Assembly (NCBI RefSeq): GCF_014397025.1
Contig: NZ_JACJUO010000001.1
Location: 639,501 to 703,500 of the forward strand
Source of the DNA: Ochrobactrum sp. Marseille-Q0166
GTDB taxonomy: Bacteria; Pseudomonadota; Alphaproteobacteria; Rhizobiales; Rhizobiaceae
Direction: 5' to 3'
DNA length: 64,000 bases
Under the pieces are notes generated by a model that searched no databases, was not told where the DNA came from, and saw only the letters and a program-made list of their open reading frames with translations. How positions within the stretch are numbered: the first letter of the stretch is position 1; each line of letters opens with the position of its first letter. A program made the translations under genes and the position numbers. Positions 10,734-19,505 of this stretch are shown piece by piece.

Positions 10734-11996
10734 ATGAAATCTGATCCGAACGCTTCGCATGAAATTGTTATCATTGGCGGCGGGATCGTTGGTGTGGCGA
10801 CTGCGGCATCGCTGGCCGAGTCCGGCCGGGAAGTTCTGGTCATTGATCGAAGCGGCATTTGTGAAGAAACCAGCTCCGGCAATGCCGCAGCACTCGCCTT
10901 TTCTGACATTCTGCCGATGGCTTCTAAAGGTGTCATGCGCAAGGTCCCAGGCTGGTTGATGGACCCGCTTGGCCCATTTACGATCCGTGCCTCTTATTTC
11001 CCCAAAATGATTCCGTGGCTATATCGCTTTTGGCGAGCGAGTTCTTCGGCTGCCCTCGAAAAGACGACCGTTGCGCAGGGCAATATGATGCAGCTTGCCC
11101 AAAGCGAGATGCTGGCGCTGATTGACCGTGCAGGACTGCGTGATCGTTTGCAGGAAGACGGCAATCTGGAGCTTTACGAAAGTGAAACTGAACTTCAGGC
11201 ATCCCAGTCAGGATGGGATGCAAAAGCGAAGGCCGGCATCGCATATGAGCATGTGCGCGGCGAACGTTTAAAAGCCTTGCAGCCGGGGCTTGATCCTCGC
11301 TTTGTAGCAGGAACATTTGTTCCGGGCTGGAAGAATGTGAGTGATCCCAAGCTTTTCGGGCAGGCGATCTGGGCCTATGCCGAAACGAAGGGCGCACGCT
11401 TTCTGAAGGCTGTCGTCACGAGCGCGGCAGCTGAAAATGGCGGTGCAATCGTTCGTCTTGATAAGGGGCCGGAAATTCGTGCAGCGCATCTTGTTCTGAT
11501 GGCTGGGGCCTGGTCTAAAAACCTGGCTAAGGGGTTTGGCGATAGTGTTCCACTTGATACCGAACGCGGCTATAACACCACGCTCCCCGTGGGAAGCTTC
11601 GACGTGAAGCGCCAGCTGACGTTTCCGGGACATGGCTTTGTGATAACACCGATGGCAACAGGTTTGCGCGTTGGCGGCGCCGTTGAGTTTGGTGGACTGG
11701 AGCTGGCTCCCAATTACGCCCGTTCAGCAGCGATGCTGAAAAAGGCCGCACAGTTTTTGCCGGGATTAAAAACTGAAGGCGGTCGACAGTGGATGGGATA
11801 TCGCCCATCGATGCCCGATTCCATGCCGGTTATCGGTCGCGCATCAACGGGTGGCAATATTTACTATGGCTTCGGCCATGGTCATCTCGGTCTCACTCAA
11901 TCGGCGGCGACAGCGCGGATTATTCACGACCTGATTACCGGCTCTGTGCCGCCAGTCGATATAGAACCATTCAAGCCCCAACGTTTTCGGAATTAA
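10734..11996 (+). CDS. FAD-dependent D-amino-acid dehydrogenase, probably D-hydroxyproline (HypO/DadA-like)
   Basis: 420-residue DAO-family flavoprotein. The Rossmann motif IVIIGGGIVGVATA near residues 11-24 binds FAD; the C-terminal GYRPSMPDSMPVIGRA and YYGFGHGHLGLTQS blocks are typical of DadA-like enzymes. It ends five bases before the 4-hydroxyproline 2-epimerase, so the probable substrate is cis-4-hydroxy-D-proline, oxidised to a pyrroline carboxylate, as in the rhizobial hyp pathway. The later dehydratase/deaminase and semialdehyde dehydrogenase genes are not in the window. Substrate could instead be another D-amino acid. Confidence 0.88.
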   Translation: MKSDPNASHEIVIIGGGIVGVATAASLAESGREVLVIDRSGICEETSSGNAAALAFSDILPMASKGVMRKVPGWLMDPLGPFTIRASYFPKMIPWLYRFWRASSSAALEKTTVAQGNMMQLAQSEMLALIDRAGLRDRLQEDGNLELYESETELQASQSGWDAKAKAGIAYEHVRGERLKALQPGLDPRFVAGTFVPGWKNVSDPKLFGQAIWAYAETKGARFLKAVVTSAAAENGGAIVRLDKGPEIRAAHLVLMAGAWSKNLAKGFGDSVPLDTERGYNTTLPVGSFDVKRQLTFPGHGFVITPMATGLRVGGAVEFGGLELAPNYARSAAMLKKAAQFLPGLKTEGGRQWMGYRPSMPDSMPVIGRASTGGNIYYGFGHGHLGLTQSAATARIIHDLITGSVPPVDIEPFKPQRFRN

Positions 11997-12001
11997 CCAC
12001 T

Positions 12002-13003
12002 ATGGCAAGACATTCTTTCTTCTGCGTCGATGGACATACATGCGGCAACCCGGTGCGTTTGGTTGCCGGTGGTGGGCCAAACCTTGTCGGCTCCAACATG
12101 ATGGAAAAACGCGCGCATTTTCTGCGCGAGTATGACTGGATTCGTACGGGTCTCATGTTTGAACCGCGCGGCCATGACATGATGTCTGGCTCTATCCTTT
12201 ATCCACCGACACGCGATGACTGCGATGTGGCAGTTCTGTTCATCGAAACATCTGGCTGTCTGCCGATGTGCGGTCATGGCACCATCGGCACCGTCACCAT
12301 GGCGATAGAGCAGGGGCTTATAACGCCAAAAGTTCCGGGTAAGATCAACCTCGATACGCCGGCTGGCCTGGTGGCAATCGAATATGAGCAGAACGGCCAA
12401 TATGTCGACCGCGTGCGACTGACCAATGTCCCGGCCTTCCTTTATGCCGAAGCAATGGAAGTGGAATGCCCTGATTTAGGCACGCTCAAGGTTGACGTTG
12501 CTTATGGTGGAAATTTCTATGCAATTGTCGAGCCGCAAGAAAATTACACCGACATGCAAGATTATTCCGCGCTGCAATTGATTGCGTGGAGCCCGGTGCT
12601 ACGAGAGCGCCTGAATCAGAAATATAAATTTCAGCACCCTGAGCTGGCTGACATCAATCGTCTCACGCATATTCTGTGGACCGGAAAGCCTACACAGCCT
12701 GAAGCGCATGCGCGCAATGCGGTGTTCTACGGTGATAAGGCAATTGATCGCTCGCCTTGTGGAACAGGCACTTCCGCCCGTATGGCGCAGCTTTCTGCCA
12801 AGGGAAAGCTCAAACCGGGCGACGATTTTGTGCATGAATCGATTATTGGATCACTGTTTCATGGACGCGTAGAACGGGCCGTTGAGGTGGGTGGCGGAGC
12901 CGGAATCATTCCTTCAATTGCCGGTTGGGCACGCATGACAGGCTACAATACCATCTTCATTGATGATCGTGATCCGTTCGCACACGGATTTACTGTTGCT
13001 TAA
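12002..13003 (+). CDS. prpA: 4-hydroxyproline 2-epimerase (proline racemase family, PrpA homologue)
   Basis: Interconverts trans-4-hydroxy-L-proline and cis-4-hydroxy-D-proline by a two-base cysteine mechanism. The ATG at 12002 gives 333 residues. Catalytic Cys90 in LPMCGHGTIG and Cys253 in DRSPCGTGTSA are both present. The Brucella homologue was described as PrpA, a proline-racemase-like B-cell mitogen, and biochemically behaves as a hydroxyproline epimerase. No signal peptide is evident. Five bases after the oxidase, so co-transcribed; a terminator follows. True proline racemase activity is less likely given the paired D-hydroxyproline oxidase. Confidence 0.95.
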   Translation: MARHSFFCVDGHTCGNPVRLVAGGGPNLVGSNMMEKRAHFLREYDWIRTGLMFEPRGHDMMSGSILYPPTRDDCDVAVLFIETSGCLPMCGHGTIGTVTMAIEQGLITPKVPGKINLDTPAGLVAIEYEQNGQYVDRVRLTNVPAFLYAEAMEVECPDLGTLKVDVAYGGNFYAIVEPQENYTDMQDYSALQLIAWSPVLRERLNQKYKFQHPELADINRLTHILWTGKPTQPEAHARNAVFYGDKAIDRSPCGTGTSARMAQLSAKGKLKPGDDFVHESIIGSLFHGRVERAVEVGGGAGIIPSIAGWARMTGYNTIFIDDRDPFAHGFTVA

Positions 13004-13018
13004 AAATGGTACGGCAGG

Positions 13019-13048
13019 CAAAAATAGGGATCTGATCCCTATTTTTTG
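13019..13048 (+). terminator. Rho-independent terminator after the hydroxyproline epimerase gene
   Basis: AAAATAGGGA/TCCCTATTTT stem with a short loop, continuing into TTTTTTG. It begins about 17 bases after the prpA stop. Confidence 0.8.
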
Positions 13049-13161
13049 TCTGTGACGCTTCGGGAAAAGTATGGAATAAAACGCCCTAACTAGGAGAAAA
13101 GAACATATACAGGGCGCATTATAGGGGACATAACTAGTTTGTGGAGGAATGAAGTCATTAG

Positions 13162-13182
13162 CCTTTTGTCTGAGACAAAAGG
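13162..13182. promoter_or_regulatory. Perfect inverted repeat upstream of livH
   Basis: Arms CCTTTTGTC and GACAAAAGG around a TGA spacer, about 115 bases before livH. No T-run follows on either strand, which argues for a protein-binding site. The remaining sequence between 13049 and 13281 shows no gene. Confidence 0.4.
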
Positions 13183-13296
13183 GGCTTGCAATCCTTAATA
13201 CAGCCGTTAGGTGTAATTATCCGGGAAAAAAATGAAGGCGCACGAAATAATGATGCGTCAATAAAATCCCGGCAGAGTTAAATGGGTGGCTTCTCG

Positions 13297-14205
13297 ATGG
13301 AATATTTCTTCCAGCAGGTGATCAACGGGCTCGCGCTCGGATCGATTTACGGCCTGATCGCCATCGGCTACACGATGGTCTACGGCATTATCGGCATGAT
13401 CAACTTTGCACATGGCGATGTCTTTATGCTCGGCGCCTTTATGGCGCTGATTGTTTTTCTGATCATCACAACGTTCATTGGCGCATTACCAATCGCGCTC
13501 ATGCTGATGTTGATGATGGTTGTTGCAATGCTTCTCACGGGGCTTTGGAGCTGGACGATTGAGCGTGCCGCTTATCGGCCATTGCGCGGATCGTTCCGCC
13601 TTGCACCGTTGATTACGGCCATCGGTATGTCGATTGCTTTGTCCAATTTCGTCCAGGTGACGCAGGGACCACGCAACAAGCCGGTGCCACAGCTGCTGAA
13701 CGGTTCGTATAGTATCTTCGGAACTGACGTAACCATTTCGCTCAAGCAGATCGTGGTCATCGTGGTGACGGCAGTCTTGCTGACGATTTTCTGGTATATC
13801 GTCAATCGTACCTCGCTTGGTCGTGCACAGCGTGCCTGCGAGCAGGACCGCAAGATGGCCGCTCTTCTTGGCATCAATGTCGATCGCGTGATTTCGCTGA
13901 CCTTTGTGATGGGTGCGATGCTGGCCGCTGTTGCGGGTACGCTTTATCTCTCCTTCTACGGCGTGATTTCCTTTGCTGATGGGTTTATTCCCGGCGTTAA
14001 GGCGTTCACGGCTGCCGTGTTGGGTGGGATTGGCTCTCTTCCGGGTGCTGTTGTCGGCGGTTTGCTCATCGGTCTTATCGAGGCCCTTTGGTCGGCATAT
14101 TTCTCGATCGATTATAAAGATGTTGCTGCATTCTCGATCCTTGCCATCGTGCTGATCTTCATGCCGTCCGGCATTCTTGGTCGTCCTGAAGTCGAAAAGG
14201 TGTAA
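13297..14205 (+). CDS. livH: Branched-chain/amino-acid ABC transporter permease LivH
   Basis: Inner-membrane permease of the HAAT family, about 300 residues with roughly eight membrane helices. The opening GLALGSIYGLIAIGYTMVYG followed by INFAHGDVFMLGAF is diagnostic, as is the C-terminal GGIGSLPGAVVGG loop that contacts the ATPases. An in-frame ATG at 13282 would add five residues; 13297 is preferred because GGGTGG lies before it and it matches the family start MEYF. First gene of a livHMGF operon; livM starts two bases after its stop. Confidence 0.93.
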   Translation: MEYFFQQVINGLALGSIYGLIAIGYTMVYGIIGMINFAHGDVFMLGAFMALIVFLIITTFIGALPIALMLMLMMVVAMLLTGLWSWTIERAAYRPLRGSFRLAPLITAIGMSIALSNFVQVTQGPRNKPVPQLLNGSYSIFGTDVTISLKQIVVIVVTAVLLTIFWYIVNRTSLGRAQRACEQDRKMAALLGINVDRVISLTFVMGAMLAAVAGTLYLSFYGVISFADGFIPGVKAFTAAVLGGIGSLPGAVVGGLLIGLIEALWSAYFSIDYKDVAAFSILAIVLIFMPSGILGRPEVEKV

Positions 14206-14207
14206 TC

Positions 14208-15587
14208 ATGGCCGTACAATCAGGTTCACGCCCGGATTCCCTTTTTGGCCGGGCACTTCGTGAAGGGTTCCTTGCCGGCCTTTTGGCGCTGGGACTTTTC
14301 TGCCTCATTATTGGTTTCAAAACTGAACAGAACATCAGCAACGAGCTGGTTCTGGTTCAGCGCTGGGGCTCACTTGCAATTTTTGTAGCATTGGCAGCGG
14401 TCGGACGATTTGTCTTTATAGCTTTTGTGCAGCCATGGACAGAGGCGCGAAAGCTAGAAAAAAGCAGCCGCGCTGTTGGTGCTGTTGAAAATCAGTCGTT
14501 TTTCAAAGCGCATTTTTCCAAGATCGGTGTGGCATTTCTTTTTGTCTATCCAATTCTGATCGTGGCACTTGTCGGTTGGCAGGGCTCGCTGAAATGGGTC
14601 GATAATTTTGGTGTGCAGATTCTCATCTACGTGATGTTGGCCTGGGGTCTTAATATTGTTGTCGGCCTCGCTGGCCTTCTCGATCTGGGCTATGTAGCGT
14701 TCTACGCCGTTGGTGCTTATTCCTATGCTATTCTATCGGCCTATTTTGGCTGGTCGTTCTGGGTTTTGCTGCCGATTGCCGGTCTTCTGGCTGCCACGTG
14801 GGGCATCATTCTAGGCTTCCCGGTTTTGCGTTTGCGCGGCGATTATCTTGCCATCGTGACGTTGGCCTTTGGTGAAATTATCAGGCTTGTGCTGATAAAC
14901 TGGACCGAGCTGACCAAGGGTACATTCGGTATTTCCGGTATTGCAAAAGCAACCTTCTTCGGGCTTCAGTTCAATGCCAGCAAGGACGGCTTCGCCGCTT
15001 ATTACGGCCTGACCTTCTCGGCTGCGCATTACAAGTTCTTCCTTTATTACGTCATTCTCGTTCTGGCTCTGATCACGGCGCTTGTAACCATCCGTCTGCG
15101 TCGCATGCCGGTCGGTCGTGCCTGGGAAGCGCTGAGAGAAGATGAAATCGCGTGCCGCTCACTCGGTATCAATACCACAACCACCAAGCTCACCGCTTTT
15201 GCGACCGGTGCTATGTTCGGTGGGTTTGCGGGTTCTTTCTTCGCTGCACGTCAGGGCTTCGTCAGCCCGGAATCCTTCGTGTTCCTTGAATCCGCAGTCA
15301 TTCTGGCAATCGTCGTTTTGGGTGGCATGGGATCGCTTGTTGGGATCGCGATTGCGGCAATCGTGATGATTGGCGGCACTGAAATCCTCCGTGAGATGAG
15401 TTTCCTGAAAGTCATCTTTGGTCCAAACTTTACACCTGAGCTCTATCGCATGCTGATCTTCGGTCTTGCCATGGTGGTAGTTATGGTCTGGAAGCCGCGC
15501 GGATTTGTCGGAAGTCGAGAACCAAGTGCATTCCTCAATCAGAAGAAGATGGTGTCAGGTGCCTTTACTAAAGAAGGGCATGGTTGA
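14208..15587 (+). CDS. livM: Branched-chain/amino-acid ABC transporter permease LivM
   Basis: Second permease, 459 residues and longer than LivH because of an extra ~130-residue N-terminal region with two or three membrane helices and a charged linker (EARKLEKSSRAVGAVE). The core has the family motifs GLLDLGYVAFYAVGAYSYA, FPVLRLRGDYLAIVTLAFGE and the coupling segment RVGRAWEALREDEIACRSLG-like block (residues about 305-325). Its TGA stop shares one base with the livG ATG. Confidence 0.95.
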   Translation: MAVQSGSRPDSLFGRALREGFLAGLLALGLFCLIIGFKTEQNISNELVLVQRWGSLAIFVALAAVGRFVFIAFVQPWTEARKLEKSSRAVGAVENQSFFKAHFSKIGVAFLFVYPILIVALVGWQGSLKWVDNFGVQILIYVMLAWGLNIVVGLAGLLDLGYVAFYAVGAYSYAILSAYFGWSFWVLLPIAGLLAATWGIILGFPVLRLRGDYLAIVTLAFGEIIRLVLINWTELTKGTFGISGIAKATFFGLQFNASKDGFAAYYGLTFSAAHYKFFLYYVILVLALITALVTIRLRRMPVGRAWEALREDEIACRSLGINTTTTKLTAFATGAMFGGFAGSFFAARQGFVSPESFVFLESAVILAIVVLGGMGSLVGIAIAAIVMIGGTEILREMSFLKVIFGPNFTPELYRMLIFGLAMVVVMVWKPRGFVGSREPSAFLNQKKMVSGAFTKEGHG

Positions 15588-16900
15588 TGGCGGAGACAAA
15601 AATTATGGCTGGCAATGGTTCGAAAGACACCATTCTTACAGTTGAGCATCTGTCGATGCGCTTTGGCGGTCTCGTCGCGATCAACGATCTGAGCTTCGAG
15701 GTAAAGCGCGGTGACATCACGGCGATCATCGGGCCAAATGGTGCCGGGAAAACCACAGTATTCAATTGCATCACCGGCTTCTATAAGCCGACAGGTGGCA
15801 TGCTGACGATGAATAGGACCACGGGGGAGAAGTTTCTTCTCGAACGTCTGCCCGATTTCAAGATCACGCAGGATGCCCGGGTTGCGCGTACCTTCCAGAA
15901 TATCCGGTTGTTCTCCGGTTTGACGGTTTTAGAAAACCTGCTGGTTGCGCAGCACAATACATTGATGCGCTCGTCGGGCTATACGATTTTGGGCCTGCTT
16001 GGCTTCCCGACATATCGGAAGGCGGCCAAGGATGCGATCGAAAAGGCGCGATATTGGCTGGAAAAGATCAATCTGATTGATCGTGCTGATGATCCGGCTG
16101 GCGATCTGCCTTACGGTGATCAGCGCCGTCTGGAAATCGCACGTGCCATGTGCACCGAACCGGAAATTCTTTGCCTTGATGAACCGGCCGCAGGTCTCAA
16201 TCCGCGTGAATCGGCCGAGCTGAACAAGCTGCTGCTCGATATTCGCAAGGAAACAGGCACGTCAATTCTGCTGATTGAACACGACATGTCTGTGGTTATG
16301 GAAATTTCCGACCACGTTATCGTGCTCGAATATGGCACCAAGATTTCTGACGGTTCGCCGGAAGAGGTCAGGAATGACCCACGCGTTATCGCTGCCTATC
16401 TCGGCGTCGATGATGAGGAAATCGCTGAACTGGTGGAAGTGGCCGACAAGCCGGGTGCAGGCGATCCTGCCGACTTTATTGCCGCTCAGCTTGCTGAAGA
16501 GGCAATTGAGGAAGAAAAGGCAGAGGAAGCCGTTCGCTTTGCTGGCGGCTTGGCCGCGGCTCGGGATGGTGCGCCAGACAATCTGACGCTCATCAAGGGT
16601 ATCGGTGAAGTCAACGAGAGGAAACTCAACGAGCACGGCATCTATCATTTTGATCAGATCGCCGTCTGGACTGAAGCCGACATCGTGCAGGCCGAAACCT
16701 ATCTGGAATTCGACGGTCGCATTGCCCGTGAAGACTGGGTTGGACAGGCCGGGCAGCTTGCCGCAGGTCAGGCAACTGAGTTTTCAGCACGTGTTGAAGC
16801 GGGTGATGTTCCAACGAGCCATAAGACCACTCCCAAAAAGGCAGCCCGAGCGCCGAAAGGTTCTAAAGCTCCGGTTAAGCCTAAGAAGGGAAGCGAATGA
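15587..16900 (+). CDS. livG: Branched-chain/amino-acid ABC transporter ATPase LivG with extra C-terminal helix-hairpin-helix-like domain
   Basis: ATPase subunit. Walker A GPNGAGKTT, signature YGDQRRLEIARAM and Walker B CLDEPAAGLNP are intact in the first ~265 residues. The protein runs on to 437 residues, whereas LivG is normally about 255. The extension has an acidic linker (around residues 280-320), then a segment starting LTLIKGIGEVNERKLNEHGI (about residue 333) resembling a helix-hairpin-helix fold, and a basic Lys/Pro-rich tail. The ATG at 15587 overlaps the livM stop; a TTG three bases earlier is less likely. The extension's purpose is unknown. Confidence 0.94.
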   Translation: MAETKIMAGNGSKDTILTVEHLSMRFGGLVAINDLSFEVKRGDITAIIGPNGAGKTTVFNCITGFYKPTGGMLTMNRTTGEKFLLERLPDFKITQDARVARTFQNIRLFSGLTVLENLLVAQHNTLMRSSGYTILGLLGFPTYRKAAKDAIEKARYWLEKINLIDRADDPAGDLPYGDQRRLEIARAMCTEPEILCLDEPAAGLNPRESAELNKLLLDIRKETGTSILLIEHDMSVVMEISDHVIVLEYGTKISDGSPEEVRNDPRVIAAYLGVDDEEIAELVEVADKPGAGDPADFIAAQLAEEAIEEEKAEEAVRFAGGLAAARDGAPDNLTLIKGIGEVNERKLNEHGIYHFDQIAVWTEADIVQAETYLEFDGRIAREDWVGQAGQLAAGQATEFSARVEAGDVPTSHKTTPKKAARAPKGSKAPVKPKKGSE

Positions 16901-17646
16901 TGACGGCTGAAACCATGCAGACAAAACAACCGCTTCTGGCCGTAGAAAAGGTCGAAACCTATTACGGCAATATTCGTGCCCTTAAAGGTATTGATCTGAC
17001 CGTCAATGAAGGTGAAATCGTAGCGCTTATCGGTGCAAACGGTGCTGGTAAGTCCACGCTCATGATGACGATCTTCGGTTCGCCGCGTGCGCGTACAGGC
17101 CGTATTCTTTTCGGAGGCAAGGACATTACGTCCATGCCTCCGCACGAGATTGCCAAGCTCCGTATTGCTCAGTCACCGGAAGGTCGCCGCATCTTCCCGC
17201 GAATGACGGTTCTCGAAAACCTTCAGATGGGCGCAAGTCTCGATAATCAGCAATATTTTGAAGAAGATGTTGCGTTGATGTTCGATCTGTTTCCACGCCT
17301 GAAAGAGCGTATTGCGCAGCGCGGTGGCACGCTTTCGGGCGGTGAACAGCAGATGCTGGCAATTGCCCGAGCACTGATGGCGCGTCCAAAGCTTCTGCTT
17401 CTTGACGAACCATCGCTGGGGCTGGCACCTTTGATCGTCAAGCAGATTTTTGAAGCGATCAAGGAGCTTAATCGCACGCAAGGGCTAACGGTTTTCCTCG
17501 TTGAGCAGAATGCATTTGGTGCGTTGAAGCTTGCAGATCGCGGTTATGTCATGGTCAATGGATCAATCACAATGAGCGGTGCAGGCCGCGAACTGCTGGC
17601 TGACCCGGAAGTGCGCGCTGCCTATCTCGAAGGCGGAAGGCATTAA
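16897..17646 (+). CDS. livF: Branched-chain/amino-acid ABC transporter ATPase LivF
   Basis: Second ATPase subunit, 249 residues, near the typical ~235-250. Walker A GANGAGKST, signature LSGGEQQMLAIARALM and Walker B LLLLDEPSLGL are complete. The ATG at 16897 overlaps the livG TGA by four bases. Unlike LivG it carries no C-terminal extension. Confidence 0.96.
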   Translation: MMTAETMQTKQPLLAVEKVETYYGNIRALKGIDLTVNEGEIVALIGANGAGKSTLMMTIFGSPRARTGRILFGGKDITSMPPHEIAKLRIAQSPEGRRIFPRMTVLENLQMGASLDNQQYFEEDVALMFDLFPRLKERIAQRGGTLSGGEQQMLAIARALMARPKLLLLDEPSLGLAPLIVKQIFEAIKELNRTQGLTVFLVEQNAFGALKLADRGYVMVNGSITMSGAGRELLADPEVRAAYLEGGRH

Positions 17647-17656
17647 GGAGGAAAAC

Positions 17657-18001
17657 ATGCAGGGAATTCTCTACGAAGAACCGTCATTCTGGCTGTTTTT
17701 CCTCATCACTTGCCTTCTCGGTGGTTGGGCCGCCTGGATGACAGGACGCGCCTGCGCGCAGACATGGCGGACCTATCCGCAACTTCTGCTGTATCTCATC
17801 CCATTGGGTGCGGCGGTGCGGTTCATTCACTATGCACTGTTCGGCGGTACGCTGCTTTCGCTGCACTATTATCTTGTTGATGTCATTGTCCTCATGATCA
17901 TCGGCACGATAGGGTTCCGTTTTACCCGCACCAAGCAGATGGTTCGGCAATATAGCTGGCTCTATCAGAAGGCTTCGCCTCTCAGCTGGAAAGCAAAGTA
18001 A
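17657..18001 (+). CDS. Small conserved membrane protein at the end of livHMGF (DUF6867-like)
   Basis: 114 residues with about three membrane helices (roughly 10-30, 42-62 and 74-94) and a conserved look: PSFWLFFLITCLLGGWAAWMTGRA, then a short basic C-terminus. An AAGGAGG site sits six bases before the ATG at 17657, ten bases after livF. I believe this is the small protein called DUF6867 that follows liv genes in Rhizobiales; its role is unknown. Position suggests an accessory subunit or assembly factor of the transporter, which is inference. Confidence 0.85.
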   Translation: MQGILYEEPSFWLFFLITCLLGGWAAWMTGRACAQTWRTYPQLLLYLIPLGAAVRFIHYALFGGTLLSLHYYLVDVIVLMIIGTIGFRFTRTKQMVRQYSWLYQKASPLSWKAK

Positions 18002-18007
18002 GAATTG

Positions 18008-18038
18008 AAGCTTCGCCGCTCTGCGGCGAAGCTTTTTT
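18008..18038 (+). terminator. Rho-independent terminator closing the livHMGF operon
   Basis: AAGCTTCGCCGC paired with GCGGCGAAGCTT around TCT, followed by TTTT. It separates the permease/ATPase operon from the binding-protein genes. Confidence 0.9.
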
Positions 18039-18153
18039 AAAAGATCACGTTGGGTAATACAGCTTCAACGTAGATATTGCTGATAAAACAGCAAGATAAT
18101 AAGCGATGCAAAAAAACATCGTTCGGGGTAACTATAATCGGGAGTTCAAGTAA

Positions 18154-19269
18154 ATGAAGAAGTCGCTTTTTTCAGGCGTTGCTCTTGCAGCGGTGATGGC
18201 TTTCAGTGGCTCGGCCTGGGCCGATGTGCTTTTGGGCATTGGCGCACCATTGACCGGTCCTAACGCTGTTTACGGCGCTCAAATTCAAAAGGGTGCAGAA
18301 GCAGCGATCAAGGAAATCAACGATGCCGGTGGCATCAATGGCGAACAGATCACGATCACGCTTGGTGATGACGTGTCGGATCCGAAGCAAGGCATTTCTG
18401 TTGCAAACAAGTTTGCTGCTGATGGCGTAAAATACGTGATCGGCCACTTTAACTCTGGCGTTTCGATTCCGGCCTCCGAAGTCTACGCGGAAAACGGCAT
18501 TCTCGAAATTTCGCCCGCCGCGACCAACCCGGTCTACACTGAACGTGACCTTTGGAACACATTCCGTACCTGTGGCCGTGACGATCAGCAGGGCATTGTT
18601 GCCGGGCAGTACATCTTCGACAATTTCAAGGATGGCAAGATTGCTGTGATCCACGACAAGACCCCTTATGGTCAGGGCCTTGCCGATGAAACCAAGAAGA
18701 AACTGAACGAACTGGGCATTCAGGAAACCGTCTATGAAGGCGTGAATGTTGGTGAGAAGGATTTTTCGGCCCTTATTGCCAAACTCAAGCAGCAGGGTGT
18801 CGATGTTCTTTACTGGGGCGGTTTGCACGCTGAAGCCGGTCTCATCATTCGTCAGCTCGCCGATCAGGGTCTGAAGGTGCAGTTCATTTCCGGTGACGGT
18901 ATCGTTTCGAATGAATTGGCTTCGATTGCAGGTGACGCAGTTGCCGGAACGCTCAATACGTTTGGACCAGATCCACGTAACAATCCGGCCAATGCTGAAC
19001 TCGTTAAGAAGTTCCGCGATTCGGGTTTTGAACCAGAAGCATACACCCTTTATTCCTATGCGGCTGTTCAGTCGCTTGCTGGTGCAGCGAAGGCCGCTGG
19101 CAGCAATGACCCTCAGGAAATTGCAAAAGCACTCAAGGAAAAAGGCCCATTCCCTACTGTGCTGGGCGATCTGTCCTATGACGAAAAGGGAGATCCGAAA
19201 CTCCCAGGTTACGTAATGTATAAGTGGGAAAAGGGTGCTGACGGGAAATATACTTACGTCCAGCAGTAA
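18154..19269 (+). CDS. Periplasmic branched-chain/amino-acid binding protein (LivJ-type), copy 1
   Basis: 371-residue solute-binding protein of the Leu/Ile/Val family. A signal peptide ([20 protein letters not shown], cleavage after AWA near residue 23) precedes [20 protein letters not shown]. The ligand-pocket segments [15 protein letters not shown] and [11 protein letters not shown] are present. GGGAG stands before the ATG. Together with livHMGF upstream it completes an uptake system, but its own terminators on both sides show separate transcription. The next gene is a close paralogue. Confidence 0.93.
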   Translation: MKKSLFSGVALAAVMAFSGSAWADVLLGIGAPLTGPNAVYGAQIQKGAEAAIKEINDAGGINGEQITITLGDDVSDPKQGISVANKFAADGVKYVIGHFNSGVSIPASEVYAENGILEISPAATNPVYTERDLWNTFRTCGRDDQQGIVAGQYIFDNFKDGKIAVIHDKTPYGQGLADETKKKLNELGIQETVYEGVNVGEKDFSALIAKLKQQGVDVLYWGGLHAEAGLIIRQLADQGLKVQFISGDGIVSNELASIAGDAVAGTLNTFGPDPRNNPANAELVKKFRDSGFEPEAYTLYSYAAVQSLAGAAKAAGSNDPQEIAKALKEKGPFPTVLGDLSYDEKGDPKLPGYVMYKWEKGADGKYTYVQQ

Positions 19270-19302
19270 CGTTATCGAAGTATTATTTCGTTATATCATT
19301 GA

Positions 19303-19331
19303 ATGCCCGGCCATGTGCCGGGCATTTTTAT
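19303..19331 (+). terminator. Rho-independent terminator after binding protein copy 1
   Basis: ATGCCCGGC/GTGCCGGGCAT stem followed by TTTTTATTTTTG. Confidence 0.85.
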
Positions 19332-19505
19332 TTTTGAAATTCTAAACGGATTAAGTCATGCGTAAAAAGAATGGATTTTAGTTTAAAAATAGCTGGACAA
19401 TTAAAAAATAAGATAATCTAACTAGTTTAACGACTTTGGCTGGCGTTTATCGCGGCATATAATTCGTTCCCCGAGGAGGGGTGAATTCGTTAGGGAGTGG
19501 TTGAA

